A stretch of 64,000 nucleotides of DNA. Origin: Zanthoxylum bungeanum. Taxonomy: Eukaryota; Streptophyta; Magnoliopsida; Sapindales; Rutaceae. The first letter of the stretch is position 1, and each line of letters opens with the position of its first letter. Shown here one piece after another: positions 9,122-20,345 of the stretch. The translations under genes were made by a program, and so were the position numbers. Where the stretch lies: contig SKCR01015045.1 in NCBI GenBank assembly GCA_019454045.1, positions 24,247 to 88,246 on the forward strand. Direction: 5' to 3'. Under the pieces are notes generated by a model. It was not told the origin of the DNA, did not search any database, and saw nothing but the letters and a program-made list of their open reading frames with translations.

Positions 9122-11639
9122 CCTGGTTAGACATGCCATATCCAATATAGTTAATTCATCATGCATGATATGTCATTATGCATATTATCATGTGTTAGTA
9201 GGTTAGAAACCTTAGAAATCCCGCCTGTAGATTCGGGATACACTTTTTATTTCAACACTTTCTTTGTAAGATTAACTGAGTCACATGCAAATTTTGGTAT
9301 TTTGACCCTAACCTTTGATCCCGATGTCCGATTTTAGTGATCGTTTTATGGTCAGAAAACATAGACCGAGACCTACAACTTTCATGTTGATTATATTTCC
9401 AAATTTAGATCAGACCTAGGTCAAATATACATGTTTTGGTAAGAAGAATAGTAAATTTCAAGACTGGTTTAAATTTTGACATGTGGAATTATTTTAATCA
9501 CACTTTATTACACAAAAAGCAGCCCCTTTTTGCTATAAATATAGTCACTATTCATCATCCATCTCCATAAAAAAGCGAATTTGGGAGCCTCTCACTCCAT
9601 TTCCACTTCATTTCTTGCTTCCATTTTTCTCATGCAAGTTTGATGTTTCCTCAAGCTCTTTCCAAGACAAGTAAGCTTCTATCATTATTTTCTTTAATTT
9701 CTTGGTATCAAGCAAGCATTTCTTCCATTCTCCATTTTTGAATTATATGAACTTTAGAATTTTATTTGTGCATTTTAGCCATGATTGAGTTGCTAGCATG
9801 TATTTTTATGTATTTCAAGAAGATGTGAGCATGGAATAAGCATTAATTATTGAAATGCCCAATTTTTCCCCAAAAAGGTGGTCTTGGCCGAATCTATATG
9901 TTGTTAGGGGTTGAGTTTTTGATGATGATTGATGATTTTTCATGCTTAGAATTATGTTTAGACATGATTTTGTCTTGATTGGAGTTGAAATTTAAAATGT
10001 TGTTAAATCCTCACCTTCGCCGAATGTATGGTGTGGATTGGGAATGTTTGATTTCCTTATTTTGGTTATGGAAATCATGTTCATGCATGTGTTATGATAG
10101 AACTATGCTTAATGTGGTATGGAATTCATGAATCCTTATTAGATAAGCCTTGGCCGATTCTTTAGGTTAAGTGTAAGTTTGATGTTGGCTTCTGTTGTAT
10201 GTGTGGCATGATGATAAACATGAAAAATGTGTTATGCGTTGATGATACACTTGTGTATGGTGTGCCTTAGTCTTGTACGAATGGTTGGTTAGAGTGATAT
10301 GGTCGATGGGCATTTGGTTTGATAAATAAATTTGGGCATTAGAGTAGTTGAATCAGCTACTTTGAAATATCCCATTAGCATGTCACGAGCATATCACGTC
10401 ACGAGCACATTATGTTACATCACGAGCATGCCACTTCATGTGCATTAATAACTTAGTCAAGTTAAGCAGCAAGTCCATATAACTTAGGACGTTAAGTAAA
10501 CAACTTAAGTTATCATGTTAGCTATATCAGCATCTATACAGCATGTTCATGCATTCATGAAATTCATGAACACGTTCAGGATCAGTAGTTCAAGTATGCT
10601 AACCATACTTGAGCACACGTTACATTAGATACTTCACATGAGTCCTTCCAACAATATTCATGCATGCTGGCAGCGAACGTCATTCTTTGAGTGGATGTTC
10701 TACCTCTCTTTTTCATATTTTTCAGTTACTTATGTTTTATTGATTCTATTTTCAATTTACGTTTTCAATTCTTGTGATCAGTTAATATTCTTAGTTTATG
10801 CTTCCTTTTGTAATCAGTTTGTAATTCCATTATGTCTTCATTTGGAAATTTCAGTTCATGTTAATTGATTAATATATGTTTTCATTCCAAGCTCTCAATT
10901 TGTAACCCCATTTTACATATTTATTTCATGTATTTAGCTCACGTACTCATGTATATCTTCACTTTATATGTTAGCTCTCATATATAGTTTAGACATTCAG
11001 TTATAATTCTAGTTCATGCCAGTAATTCATGAATTAAGTTTCTAGTTTAATTTCATTTGATGTTATGTATTATATGTTTAGGATTTATATTTCAGCATGT
11101 GAAAGTTCATGTTTCCTCATGCTCTCAATTTATGTAGTTCAATTGTTTAGCCATGTATTCCGAAATTAGGATAGTCACGTTTTCATGTTCTTCATGTCAT
11201 GTTCTACATGTAGTTTATGCCCTAGATTTCTAGTTAATGTTCTCAGGTTAGCCACGTTATTTTCAAGTACAGTGGTGTTTCTCATATTTTTCATGTTATG
11301 TTATAGATTCTCAGTTTATGTTCTCATGGTAATCATGTAATTTTCAAGTCTTTCGCGTATCATGCATGCTAGATTTCATGTTATGTTTTTCAGTCTGCAT
11401 GTTTATGTTTTATGATCTCAAAAATGATTTTTATGAAATTTAGATCATGATTTAGAAAATGATTTTATAAGTATTGTCTATGTTTTCACATCTCCAGTTT
11501 AGTGTCGTCCCCTCAAGTTTAGCATCTCGGGTTTGCTTGCCTTATGACACTGATCACCCCTACAAGCTCATGTTCATGTGCACATTCCCCTGCTTATGCG
11601 ATACTAGGCCCCCATAGGTAGATTTCATGCCCTCGGGTT
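9122..11639 (+). mobile_element. Gypsy-type LTR G1, segment 1
   Basis: First in-window piece of a long LTR that resumes at 14146, 36472 and 53965 after insertions. It has a TATA box (9534), a short leader-like stretch, then increasingly CATG- and T-rich sequence from about 10370. TCACGAGCA recurs three times between 10380 and 10430. The start is off-window to the left because O1 sits in it. The plus orientation is inferred from the TATA box and from the GGGTGTGACA end at 54803. Confidence 0.65.
9534..9541 (+). promoter_or_regulatory. TATA box of LTR G1
   Basis: TATAAATA, followed 30-60 bases downstream by 'catcatccatctccat', a plausible start region. The LTR start at 62464 has a similar TATA box (62805) about 340 bases in. 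Confidence 0.6.
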
Positions 11640-11644
11640 ACTAT

Positions 11645-14140
11645 TGTAGACACAGAAATCCGGTGAGGCATGCTGTTCCGGGCTCGCGGCCCGATCGGGA
11701 GTACATAATAGCCCACGAGGGACTAAACAGGAGAATAATGGAGTCACCACCCGGTGTGAACCGGGAAATTATTTAAGGCCGCACTCACCCCTCGCACGGG
11801 AAGACCTCAAACCGTTGGGTTCGGAATGGTCCCTTACTTATGTCACTTGTAATGAACGGATTTGTGCAATTTTAACCAAGTCTACTCAACATACATTTGC
11901 AAAGGTGATCTAAACTCCTATAAGGCCTAAATCTAAGTTCGCATGCTTTAAAAGCTAGTTATCATAACGGCAAACCCATGATATCACACAATAAACATGT
12001 TGAATAGATAACGATCTAAACATGATGTAACTTAAATTCCTATTGTGAAAGGTAAATAACTAAGTCATGCTTAAAGGAAAACGTACTAGGCCAAATCATA
12101 TTCCAAAGATAAATAATTTTCTAAACTATTAAATCATGCGACATAAAATAAATTACATGCTTTCTAAGTCAGTAATTCATGCGAGGAAAATAAATTACAT
12201 GTCTTTTAATTCATTAATTCATGCGAGGAAAATAAATTACATGTCTTTTAATTCATTAATTCATAGGAAAAATAAATATCATGTGCCCTCAGGTCTAACC
12301 TTTTGTGTCGTCTGTCAGAAGTGCGTTACACGGCCGTTGGAACGGTTGATGCTCCGCAACTCCTCCGGTTCACTGGTTCAACATTTTCCTTCGCTGTTTC
12401 GCTGTTCGGGTCACTGTTTTCACTCTGTTTCACAGTGTTTCAGGGTGTTTTCTAGGCTATTTTAAGGGTCAGTTTTGTGGAAATCCTGGGCAGTAAAATA
12501 AGGCTGTTTCAGGCGTGATTTGGAGGGCAGTGCAGTGGCTATTTTGGGCGTGCAGTGGGGGATCTTGTGCGGCAGTTTGCGTGGCTGGCAGTGGGCTGTG
12601 ACGAGGGTAGGTCAGGCTTGGCAGTGGGTGAGCTGCGTGTGAGTGTATTATGTGGCTATGCGTGAAGGGGCTTTTGACGTTAATTTGTTATGGCGTGAAT
12701 GGGCTTTTGGCGTTGATTGTATTGAAGGGTAGGCTGATGCGTTGATTGTGTGGAGAGGCAGATCGGTGCATTGATTGCGTGGAGAGGCAGGTCAGTGCGC
12801 TGAGTGAGGGACGTGTTGGTCTGTGAGGGGGCTGGCGTAAGGCAAATTTTACTGCGTTGAAGGGTATGAGATGAGGTTGGCAGGTGGCATTGTGGAGGGT
12901 GATTAGCATGAAGGGAAGGGAGGCTTGTGGCTAGGCGATGTGGGACTGGGGTTTGGGCGTTGAAGTGATGGGGAACGTGAGGTTGGTTCAGGTCAGTGGG
13001 CGTGTTGGTGGGGGAAAATGAGGGCTTGGTTGAAGCGGCAACGTGAGGGATGTGAGTGTGTTGAGGCTGAGGCTGTTAGTGAAGGTAGTCTATGCGTGTA
13101 TGGGCTTTAGTGTTTCTTGAGCTAGTGGTGAAGGGGCGTGAGAGAGTGGCAGTGAGTGGCGAGAAAGAGGGAAGTACGTGGGCTGATGCTTGAAGATGGG
13201 GTGATTATGGGCTAACGTGGCTGTGAGAAGGGTTTATGTGTTACAGCTTCAGGTTTGTGAGTGAAGAAGGTGGCTTGTGTTGCTTGGGGGATGAAGCCGT
13301 GTCTTATGGCTTTTTGAGTGGAGGATTTACGTATGTTCTAGGGAGAAAATGGGGGTAGTTTCACGTGGGTTAAGCCTAGCTAAGGGAAGAAGGGTTCATT
13401 TGGTTTCTCCTATTATAATGGTGGGTGGGGAATGGCTATTAAATTATGGTTTGGTGTTTGGTGAAATATGGGTGATGTGTTATTTATTAGGGAGGCCACC
13501 GATTAATAATGGAGAGATAGAGGTTATGATTGACTTTTGAAAAGGGAGGTGAGCTTTGTTGAATTTGGACGTGGAGGGCTAGGGTTCTTTAATTGGTTTT
13601 TGTCTTGTTGTTATTGTTTTGTTGAAAATAAAGGTATGTAGCATGTGCATGAATGGTGGGTTATTAAATTGGTTTTGTTTCTTGGTGTTGGGTGTGAGGT
13701 GGCTTGAAGAGAGAGAATAGGTGGCTAGTTTTTTGTTTAATAGATGAGATGCATGTGGGGTAAAGGTTTTGGATTATTTAATGGGTTTTGGATTGTAGTG
13801 TTTTGGAAAGTGGGGGAATGATAAGGCTTTGTTGAAATGGGTTCACGTGAGGCTTAGGGTTTGTGCATGGCTGGAAGTTGAAGGGGCACATGCATGAAAA
13901 GCTAGGGAGGGAGGATAGGCATGAGAAAGAGCGAGGATAGGGTTTTGGGCGGAGGATGATTTTAAAACGGAGGTCCAACGAGCAAACCTGAAGCTAAACA
14001 AGTGAATTAAATTCAACAAGATATCAATTCTTGACTATTCCTTTCTGACGACCGTTTTCCGTGACTTCCACGACTTAAAAGGTAGTGCCTCCGCACGAGG
14101 CTCATCATTAGGACTTACATGCAAAAATGCAATGCCTACA
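11645..14140 (-). mobile_element. Solo LTR of the O1 family
   Basis: The reverse complement of the O1 3' LTR: it opens at 11645 with the complement of the CCTACA end and closes at 14140 with the complement of TGTAGGC. It is flanked on both sides by ACTAT (11640-11644 and 14141-14145), an exact 5-bp target duplication. It is 2496 bp with no internal domain, the usual product of recombination between two LTRs. It is G/T-rich here because it is reversed. Confidence 0.95.
12135..12282. repeat. ~41-bp tandem repeat in the solo LTR
   Basis: About 3.5 units of 'AATTCATGCGAGGAAAATAA' plus 'attacatgtcttttaattcatt'. A second short repeat (about 29 bp, 'gcgttgattgtgtggagaggcag') lies at 12735-12805. 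Both are LTR-internal and non-coding. Confidence 0.8.
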
Positions 14141-14797
14141 ACTATACTGGTGTGGTTTTTTATATTTTCAAAACATGTGCGAGCGTACGCGGAGGCAAAT
14201 GCCCAATCTCAGTACGTCTTAGTACGTATGACGATGTGGGGGAGACGTCACAATCTCGATCGTTGCATATATATATTTTAGCTCACGAATATAATATTAT
14301 GAAATTCAGTCTTTTATACAAATCTATATATTCAGATTTAGTACATGATTATATTTCAAGTTATATGTTTACAATATGTGACACAGCTTTTAGATCATGT
14401 ACATGCATTGTAGATTTTCAATTATAATTTTCATATTTACATGTTTATCTATGTTTTAAAATTTATGCATCCATGTCATGTCAATTATAGCTTTATCCAC
14501 GCATGTCATGTTTCTAGATATTCATGTCCAGCTAATGTAGTTGCAGAATCAGGCCAAGGTTATGCATGTTATGGTCATATAGATCCATTTTCATGTCAAG
14601 ATTCTGAGTGTAGTTCATGTTATTATTTCAATCTATGTCATAGGATTTTAACTTATGATGTCATATCATTCAAGTCGTATCTACGCCTTTCATATGTCAA
14701 ATTTTTTTTTTTGAAATCGTTGGAAATCCCACCGCCAAACCACTCATTTCGGGTTTAAACGGAGCAGGTAAATTCCCTGACTGTCCTAGGCTTTTAC
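14141..14797 (+). mobile_element. Gypsy-type LTR G1, segment 2
   Basis: Continues G1 after the solo LTR. The part at 14175-14265 (gcgagcgtacgc ... ggggagacgtcacaatctcgatcgttgcatat) matches the reverse complement of 61815-61905 in LTR G2, which supports common family membership. It ends at the C1 insertion point (TTTAC). Confidence 0.7.
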
Positions 14798-15329
14798 TGT
14801 TAGGGTTGGTGCTCAGAGTGCCAATCCGGATTATATTTATGTCTGATTCATAAATACGAGCAATTCTATTTTCCATAATATTACTAATTTAAGTGGTAGC
14901 ACCATTGTCTTTTATAGACTTATTCGATCAAATTACGATTAGATATCTGATTATGATTATATCGAAACTAAATCTAGTTTCGTGATACGTGTATATTAGA
15001 CAAAGACCCAAGGATTTACAATATAGTGTGCAGTTACAACGTAGTTTGTAATTGACATTGGGAAGCACACTATTAGATGTATATCCTTAAATAAAGTTCC
15101 TGGTCAAGATTTACTAACATGGATCGGTTAGTAAAATCCACTGAGACCAGGATATGTCGTATATCGTGACTTGGTCCGATGGTTTATCCCAATGAACCAT
15201 GAGTCTCGGGAGACTCATATAGACATGTACGTGTTTATTTGATAAGACACTGAATGACTCACGGAAGATTTCCTAACAAATGGTACACCAACGTCAATAG
15301 GAATCTTCACGAGTTGAGCGAGCATAGTG
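14798..15329 (+). repeat. C1 5' LTR, part 1
   Basis: Aligns with 33922-34451 of the 3' LTR, then is interrupted at TAGTG (15325-15329) by element C2. Confidence 0.93.
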
Positions 15330-17293
15330 TGTTGGACAATTATGACCCATAGCATCACTATTTTTACAGAACATAGTGTTGTTGTACAAATTAACTATGT
15401 GACAAAGGAAATTACTCTTTTATCATTTGTAATTGGATTACCGGGATATATAAATGATAAAAGTCCATATGATTAGTTCCAGATTAATAAGATATGAGAC
15501 AGTATTAATCCACTAAGGTTTAATCATTAAAACATCCCTAGTCGTAGTATTATCGAGATTGGTCATCGATAATGCAGAATAGACTAGTATTGCACTTGTG
15601 CTCGTTGTGGGAGCATAACGACATAGTTCTCATATATTTAAGTATTGGATACTTATGCAAGTGTGATAGGAGGTTGTGTTTACCGATGGTACGGAAATAG
15701 CTTCGCTCTGGATAGACCCCTCGGAATTCCATTGGTATTATGACTATGTGTCTATGGAAGTCTGAATCAGGGTAGGTGTATTTGGTCTTAACCTGAGACT
15801 TGCATCGTTAATACTTGCGACAATCAATATACTTTGGTTTTGGTCGTCCAGGGCTTTAACAGCATCTGTGTACGCCTCTTCTGGGTATATTGAGAATCAT
15901 AGTGTATTGGGTGTGATGCCAAGATGGAAGTATCACTCCAGTCATATGGAGATGATGATCACGCAAGATACGGAACTAGTACTCTTTAGTACTGCAGTCA
16001 TCAGGATAATATAACTAGGTAATGATTATCCGATTATAGAGACTAGTTACCAGATATCTTATATATGCTTCGTACGGGGAAGACACAATTCCATCCTCAG
16101 GCCTTGCATGTGACATCCGATCCTGGATCGTAATACGCAATACTATGTATCCTTCGCCTGATACAGATTATATATATTCCTTTATGAATATTTCTAGAGA
16201 ATTGGGTAGGCACGGTGATTTGCTAGAAGCCAACCATGTCTTGTAAATCGGTAAAAACATAGTACTATGTACGTACGTGTTCGGATAGTCCGACGATCGG
16301 ATTTACTACCAACATATCCAGGGATCTCATGGGTCGCTTCCCGAAGATTCACCGATGACGTATGACTCGGACATAATTAATCTGGGATTAATTATAAGAG
16401 AGAGAAAATTAATTTAGGATTAATTACGGAGATATTTTATCTGGGATAAAATACTATTTGGAGAGAGAGAACAATTAATTTGGAATTAATCGATAAAATA
16501 ATATATTCGATATATTAAACAAATGTAGATTTCGACGCGGAATTAAAATTAGATTTTAATTCGGGCGAACGAGTTAATTTAGAATTAATTCACTAGCGAC
16601 ATGAATAGTAATTTTACAAGACATAATTATTTAATTAAATTTGATTTAATTACGTCGCAAGGGAAAATTCGTTAACTCAGAATTAGCGAACCCGAGCCCG
16701 AGATGTGTTGCGGGCCCACTCAAATTTTGAATCAAGTGGGGCCCACATGTCACATCACCTAGTCAACTTTATCAACTTTATGTTGATAGAAGTATATGGG
16801 ATTTTATAGTTGCTTGTTTCTTACACAAGCATTATTAAAGTTTGATGTGATAATGACTTGTACCAATTTTTGAAAATTGGAAAATGGTATTTGGTTTTGG
16901 AAATCAAATTACACAACACACTTTTCTCTTCTCTTTCTTTTTCTCACCATGGCCGAATGGTCTTCTTCATTTTCTCTCAATTTTGGGAGTGAACCTAGGG
17001 TTCATTCTCTTTGATTTTAGATTCAAAAATCATGAATGCTAGCACATCCAAGGATTCATTCAAAGGTGATAGGGAAACCAATCCTTGAGCTTGGAATCAA
17101 CACTCAAAACTTGGAGCTTGAAGATCAACACAATGAGCACAACAAAGGGCTTGGCCGAAACTCAAGGAGGAAGATTTTTGTGTTCAACGTATCCAAAATC
17201 CGATCAAAGTGAGTATTTTCCGCATTCTTGCTTTGGTGTATTCACATGTTTCATTGCTTAATTTGATCTTGGTTTGACCTAGAAAACCCAACA
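15330..17293 (+). repeat. C2 5' LTR
   Basis: Starts TGTTGGACAATTATGACCCA and ends CCTAGAAAACCCAACA. It shares its start with the C4 LTRs (reversed at 49161), so C2 and C4 are one family. Confidence 0.95.
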
Positions 17294-17294
17294 A

Positions 17295-17306
17295 TGGTAT
17301 CAGAGT
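17295..17306 (+). other. Primer-binding site of C2
   Basis: TGGTATCAGAGT starts one base after the LTR, complementary to the initiator methionine tRNA 3' end (consensus TGGTATCAGAGC). Confidence 0.92.
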
Positions 17307-19950
17307 GGTTATTAAACATGAAATTGAAATTAAGGGTTCTTAACTTTAATTTGGGTATTTTTTATTTGAGCATGATTTAGGCAAATTGTTTGTTTGAGCA
17401 TGCTATAATATGTTAACTTTGAGTTGTGCATGATCAATTTAAAGAAAAAAATTAATTGGATTAATTTTCCCCAAATTTGAGGCTTGGCCGAATATGGATG
17501 GAACCCTAGGTCATGGTGATTTTTGAATTTTAGACAATTGGATATGTTTAAAATGCATGGGATATATTAGTTTGTGATTTAATTTGATTAAAATCAAAAT
17601 TGATATAAAAAGTCCCTAATTGCCGTGAGCCTTGTAAGCATGTTGGGATTGATTTTGCTTCAATTTGTGTTGGACATAAGTTGATTAATTAAAGCATGAT
17701 TAATTGTGTAAATTGGTATTTATTTAGAAATGTTGATTTAAATAATTAATTATGGCTAATACACTTTAATTGATTAAATTATGATATTTAGAGTATTGGA
17801 ATTTAATTAGTTGGGCTTAATTTGGAATTGGGCTAAAAATGTGTATTTGGGCTTAATGGGCTTGGTTGGGCCAAGTTGGTTTAGGTTAATTGGTTGGATC
17901 CAATTGGGCCTAAAACCATTTCCATAAAGTCCAAATATAATATATTGGGCCTTTATAATTTAATTGGGCCTAATTGGCCTAAATTGATTTTTGTCAAAGG
18001 GTGATTCCTTATTGGGCTTTGGTTGCCAAAGTCCATGCCTTATAAATTAATTGAAAGCCCATTGGACTTTAATTAAATTGACATTGGATGTTAATTGGGA
18101 TTTGAGACCCGTTAAGATTAGATTTAGAATCTAAGTCGCAAAGGCTCATTAATAAAGTGTAATTATTTAATTTGGAATTAAATAAAGAATTAGTATTGAA
18201 TACAAATTAAATTGGATTTAATATTGTAGTTTGATATAATTCAAGAATTCATACTTTGAGTACTTATTCTTAAACAAGTTGGACTCGCGCAAATCAAATC
18301 ATTGTTTGAACATTGGATGATCATTAATCAAAGATTAATTAATTGGATTAGATTGATTGATAACATGCTTTATGTGAATACATGGATGTGATGTATGAAT
18401 AATGTATATCGGATGGCTATTAGATGGGTGAGGGCAATTTTGGAAATTGTTGTAATAAATTTAGAATTTATTAAATTGGACCTGCGTGTCCAGCCTCTTA
18501 CCTCTTGATTCTTTGTATTTCTCTTCTCACCTATTCCCTCAATGTAAATGAGGTTTCTTTAGAAGTGTTATGTAATTCGGTAGAAGTAAGATTTGTGCTA
18601 GCAGCGGAGAGAGAGAGAAGAGGGAGAAATTTGTTCTAGGAACAAAATGTTTTATATATCCATCCACATATCATTATTAATTTATTTACCGAGCCTTATT
18701 ATGCTTTTAGAATGCATGTTTAAGGGTGTATGATGAGACCTAATCAAAGATAATTAATTGGTTGCAAATTACGCGAAAAACCCTCAACAAATATTAAACG
18801 TTTTCCTTCCATTGCGTGATTCTCTCTCAAGATCCAAGATTGGCACTGGTTTGTTGGCCAAAGTCGAGACCTTTGTCCATCGCGGATGTGTTTGAATCAT
18901 GAAGGCTTTGTTCCATATCGCATGTCTTGTCCAAGTTGTATTTTTTGGCCAAAGTCAAGATCACTTCTTGTCCATCGACATCGATTACGAAGCTTTCCAA
19001 AGTCAATGGGTCCCGCTTAACTGGAATCATTAAGCTTGTTGTGCCAAAGCCAAAGCTTAGTTGATTCAGAGGAAAAAAGTTAGGGAATATATCGGATATA
19101 TTGGCATATATTAGATATATGTTTCGGACTTGGATGTCCACCTACTGGATCTAGGAATTGGATGAGATCCAATGATCTTAGAGATCTACCTAGTTAAATA
19201 TCATACAACTTGTGGCCAAAGTCAAGGTTGTGTGTTATTTAACGGCATCCTAGCCCACTAGGAAACTAGGTTTCCCGAGTACTCAACAGAGGGTTAGAGG
19301 CTCGCCGAAAAATAGTGGGAGGCAAGTATTAATTTGTAATTTCGTTTAGATAGTTGCCAATACGAGCTCATTTCATTTTTCGTCATATTTAAATATAAAT
19401 ATATTAGTTGGACTAATATTTAATTGTGTTTTAAAATTAAACAGTTAGACTGTATTCAAACTACTTCAATTTATAGTTGATTGTATAATTAGATTATAGT
19501 AATCAATATATTTGAATTTAACCAATCAATTATAGTTGATTATATAGTTAGACTATAGTAATCATTATAATCAATAGTACCCGAAATCGTTGATTGGATA
19601 GTTGGACTATTGAAATCAAGATAACTGAAAGATTAGCGTTTAGAACATAATCCTGGGTGAAGATGTTTTTAAACGGCTTTAATTTTCAGATTGGGAATAA
19701 AACCTCAGGATAGTCCTGGGAACTGAGAAGTTATTCTATTTGATAGAGTGACATCTTGTGCCTAAGCCCGGAGTTGAGCAAATAGTGGAGCATGAGTTTT
19801 GGATGACTCATGGTGATGATAACTTTAGTGCTCAATCCTTTAAGCTTACCGCAATAACACTTTAATTTTGTCATCAAATTAAGGATTAGATCCTTGTACC
19901 ATGATGATAAAATTAAAGATCTTCATAGATTTATTCTTAGATCTTAGAAG
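17307..19950 (+). other. C2 leader between primer site and gag
   Basis: An unusually long non-coding leader of about 2.6 kb. 17810-18065 holds about ten TGGGC(C/T) motifs. 18600-18630 is a GA repeat. 18848-19234 holds the stem-loop array described separately. From about 19440 to 19600 'ataatcaa(t)tatagt' phrases recur. The same layout appears reversed in C4a and C4b. Confidence 0.75.
18848..19234 (+). promoter_or_regulatory. Array of four GCCAAAG stem-loops in the C2 leader
   Basis: H1 (18848-18871): GGTTTG and CGAGACC enclose loop TTGGCCAAAGT. H2 (about 18936-18964): same loop with a decayed left arm. H3 (19024-19067): a long stem from GAATCATTAAGC, loop TTGTGCCAAAGC. H4 (19202-19234): CATACAAC and GTTGTGTG, loop TGGCCAAAGT. 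H1, H3 and H4 share one plan: the loop is closed by TTG/CAA (CGA in H1), then one unpaired purine on the 3' arm, then an outer stem. Nothing is known to me about its role. Genomic RNA packaging or Gag binding is my inference. Confidence 0.7.
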
Positions 19951-19959
19951 TACAAATTG

Positions 19960-20345
19960 AAAAAGAAGCTCTTTCGCTCGCGTTAGTCAGAGGGTACATG
20001 TCGTGCACTAGGTGTCGCAGATGATTGCTGACATCGATCAGCTAGGTTAGTTGGGCATTACCTACGTGGCCGAGACTACCAAAGATTTGATCTTATAGTC
20101 TCTACCCGAAAGCTGGGCAGGTTCATTTTGAACCGAGAGTAAACTCTTCGAGAGTTGATGGCTATGCTCTAAGAGGCAGAGCCAGAGCTTCTAAAAGGGG
20201 CAAAGGCAAAATCATCACAGTCTTCTGGGAAGACAAAGGACATATCCCAAGATGTCTGCCTAAAATGTGGCAAACGGGGTCACTGGATGCGTGACTGCCG
20301 TATGGACAAGGCATACATAAAGGAAGTGAAGGTGGGGCGAGGCTC
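19960..20345 (+). pseudogene. gag: Copia gag remnant of C2
   Basis: The C-terminal half of a UBN2-type copia Gag is traceable with in-frame stops (for example KDLIL-stop-SLPES). It ends in a zinc knuckle encoded at 20257-20298, CLKCGKRGHWMRDC, which keeps all four CX2CX4HX4C ligands. The N-terminal half is not recognisable. Gag forms the particle, and the knuckle binds the element's RNA. Confidence 0.8.
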
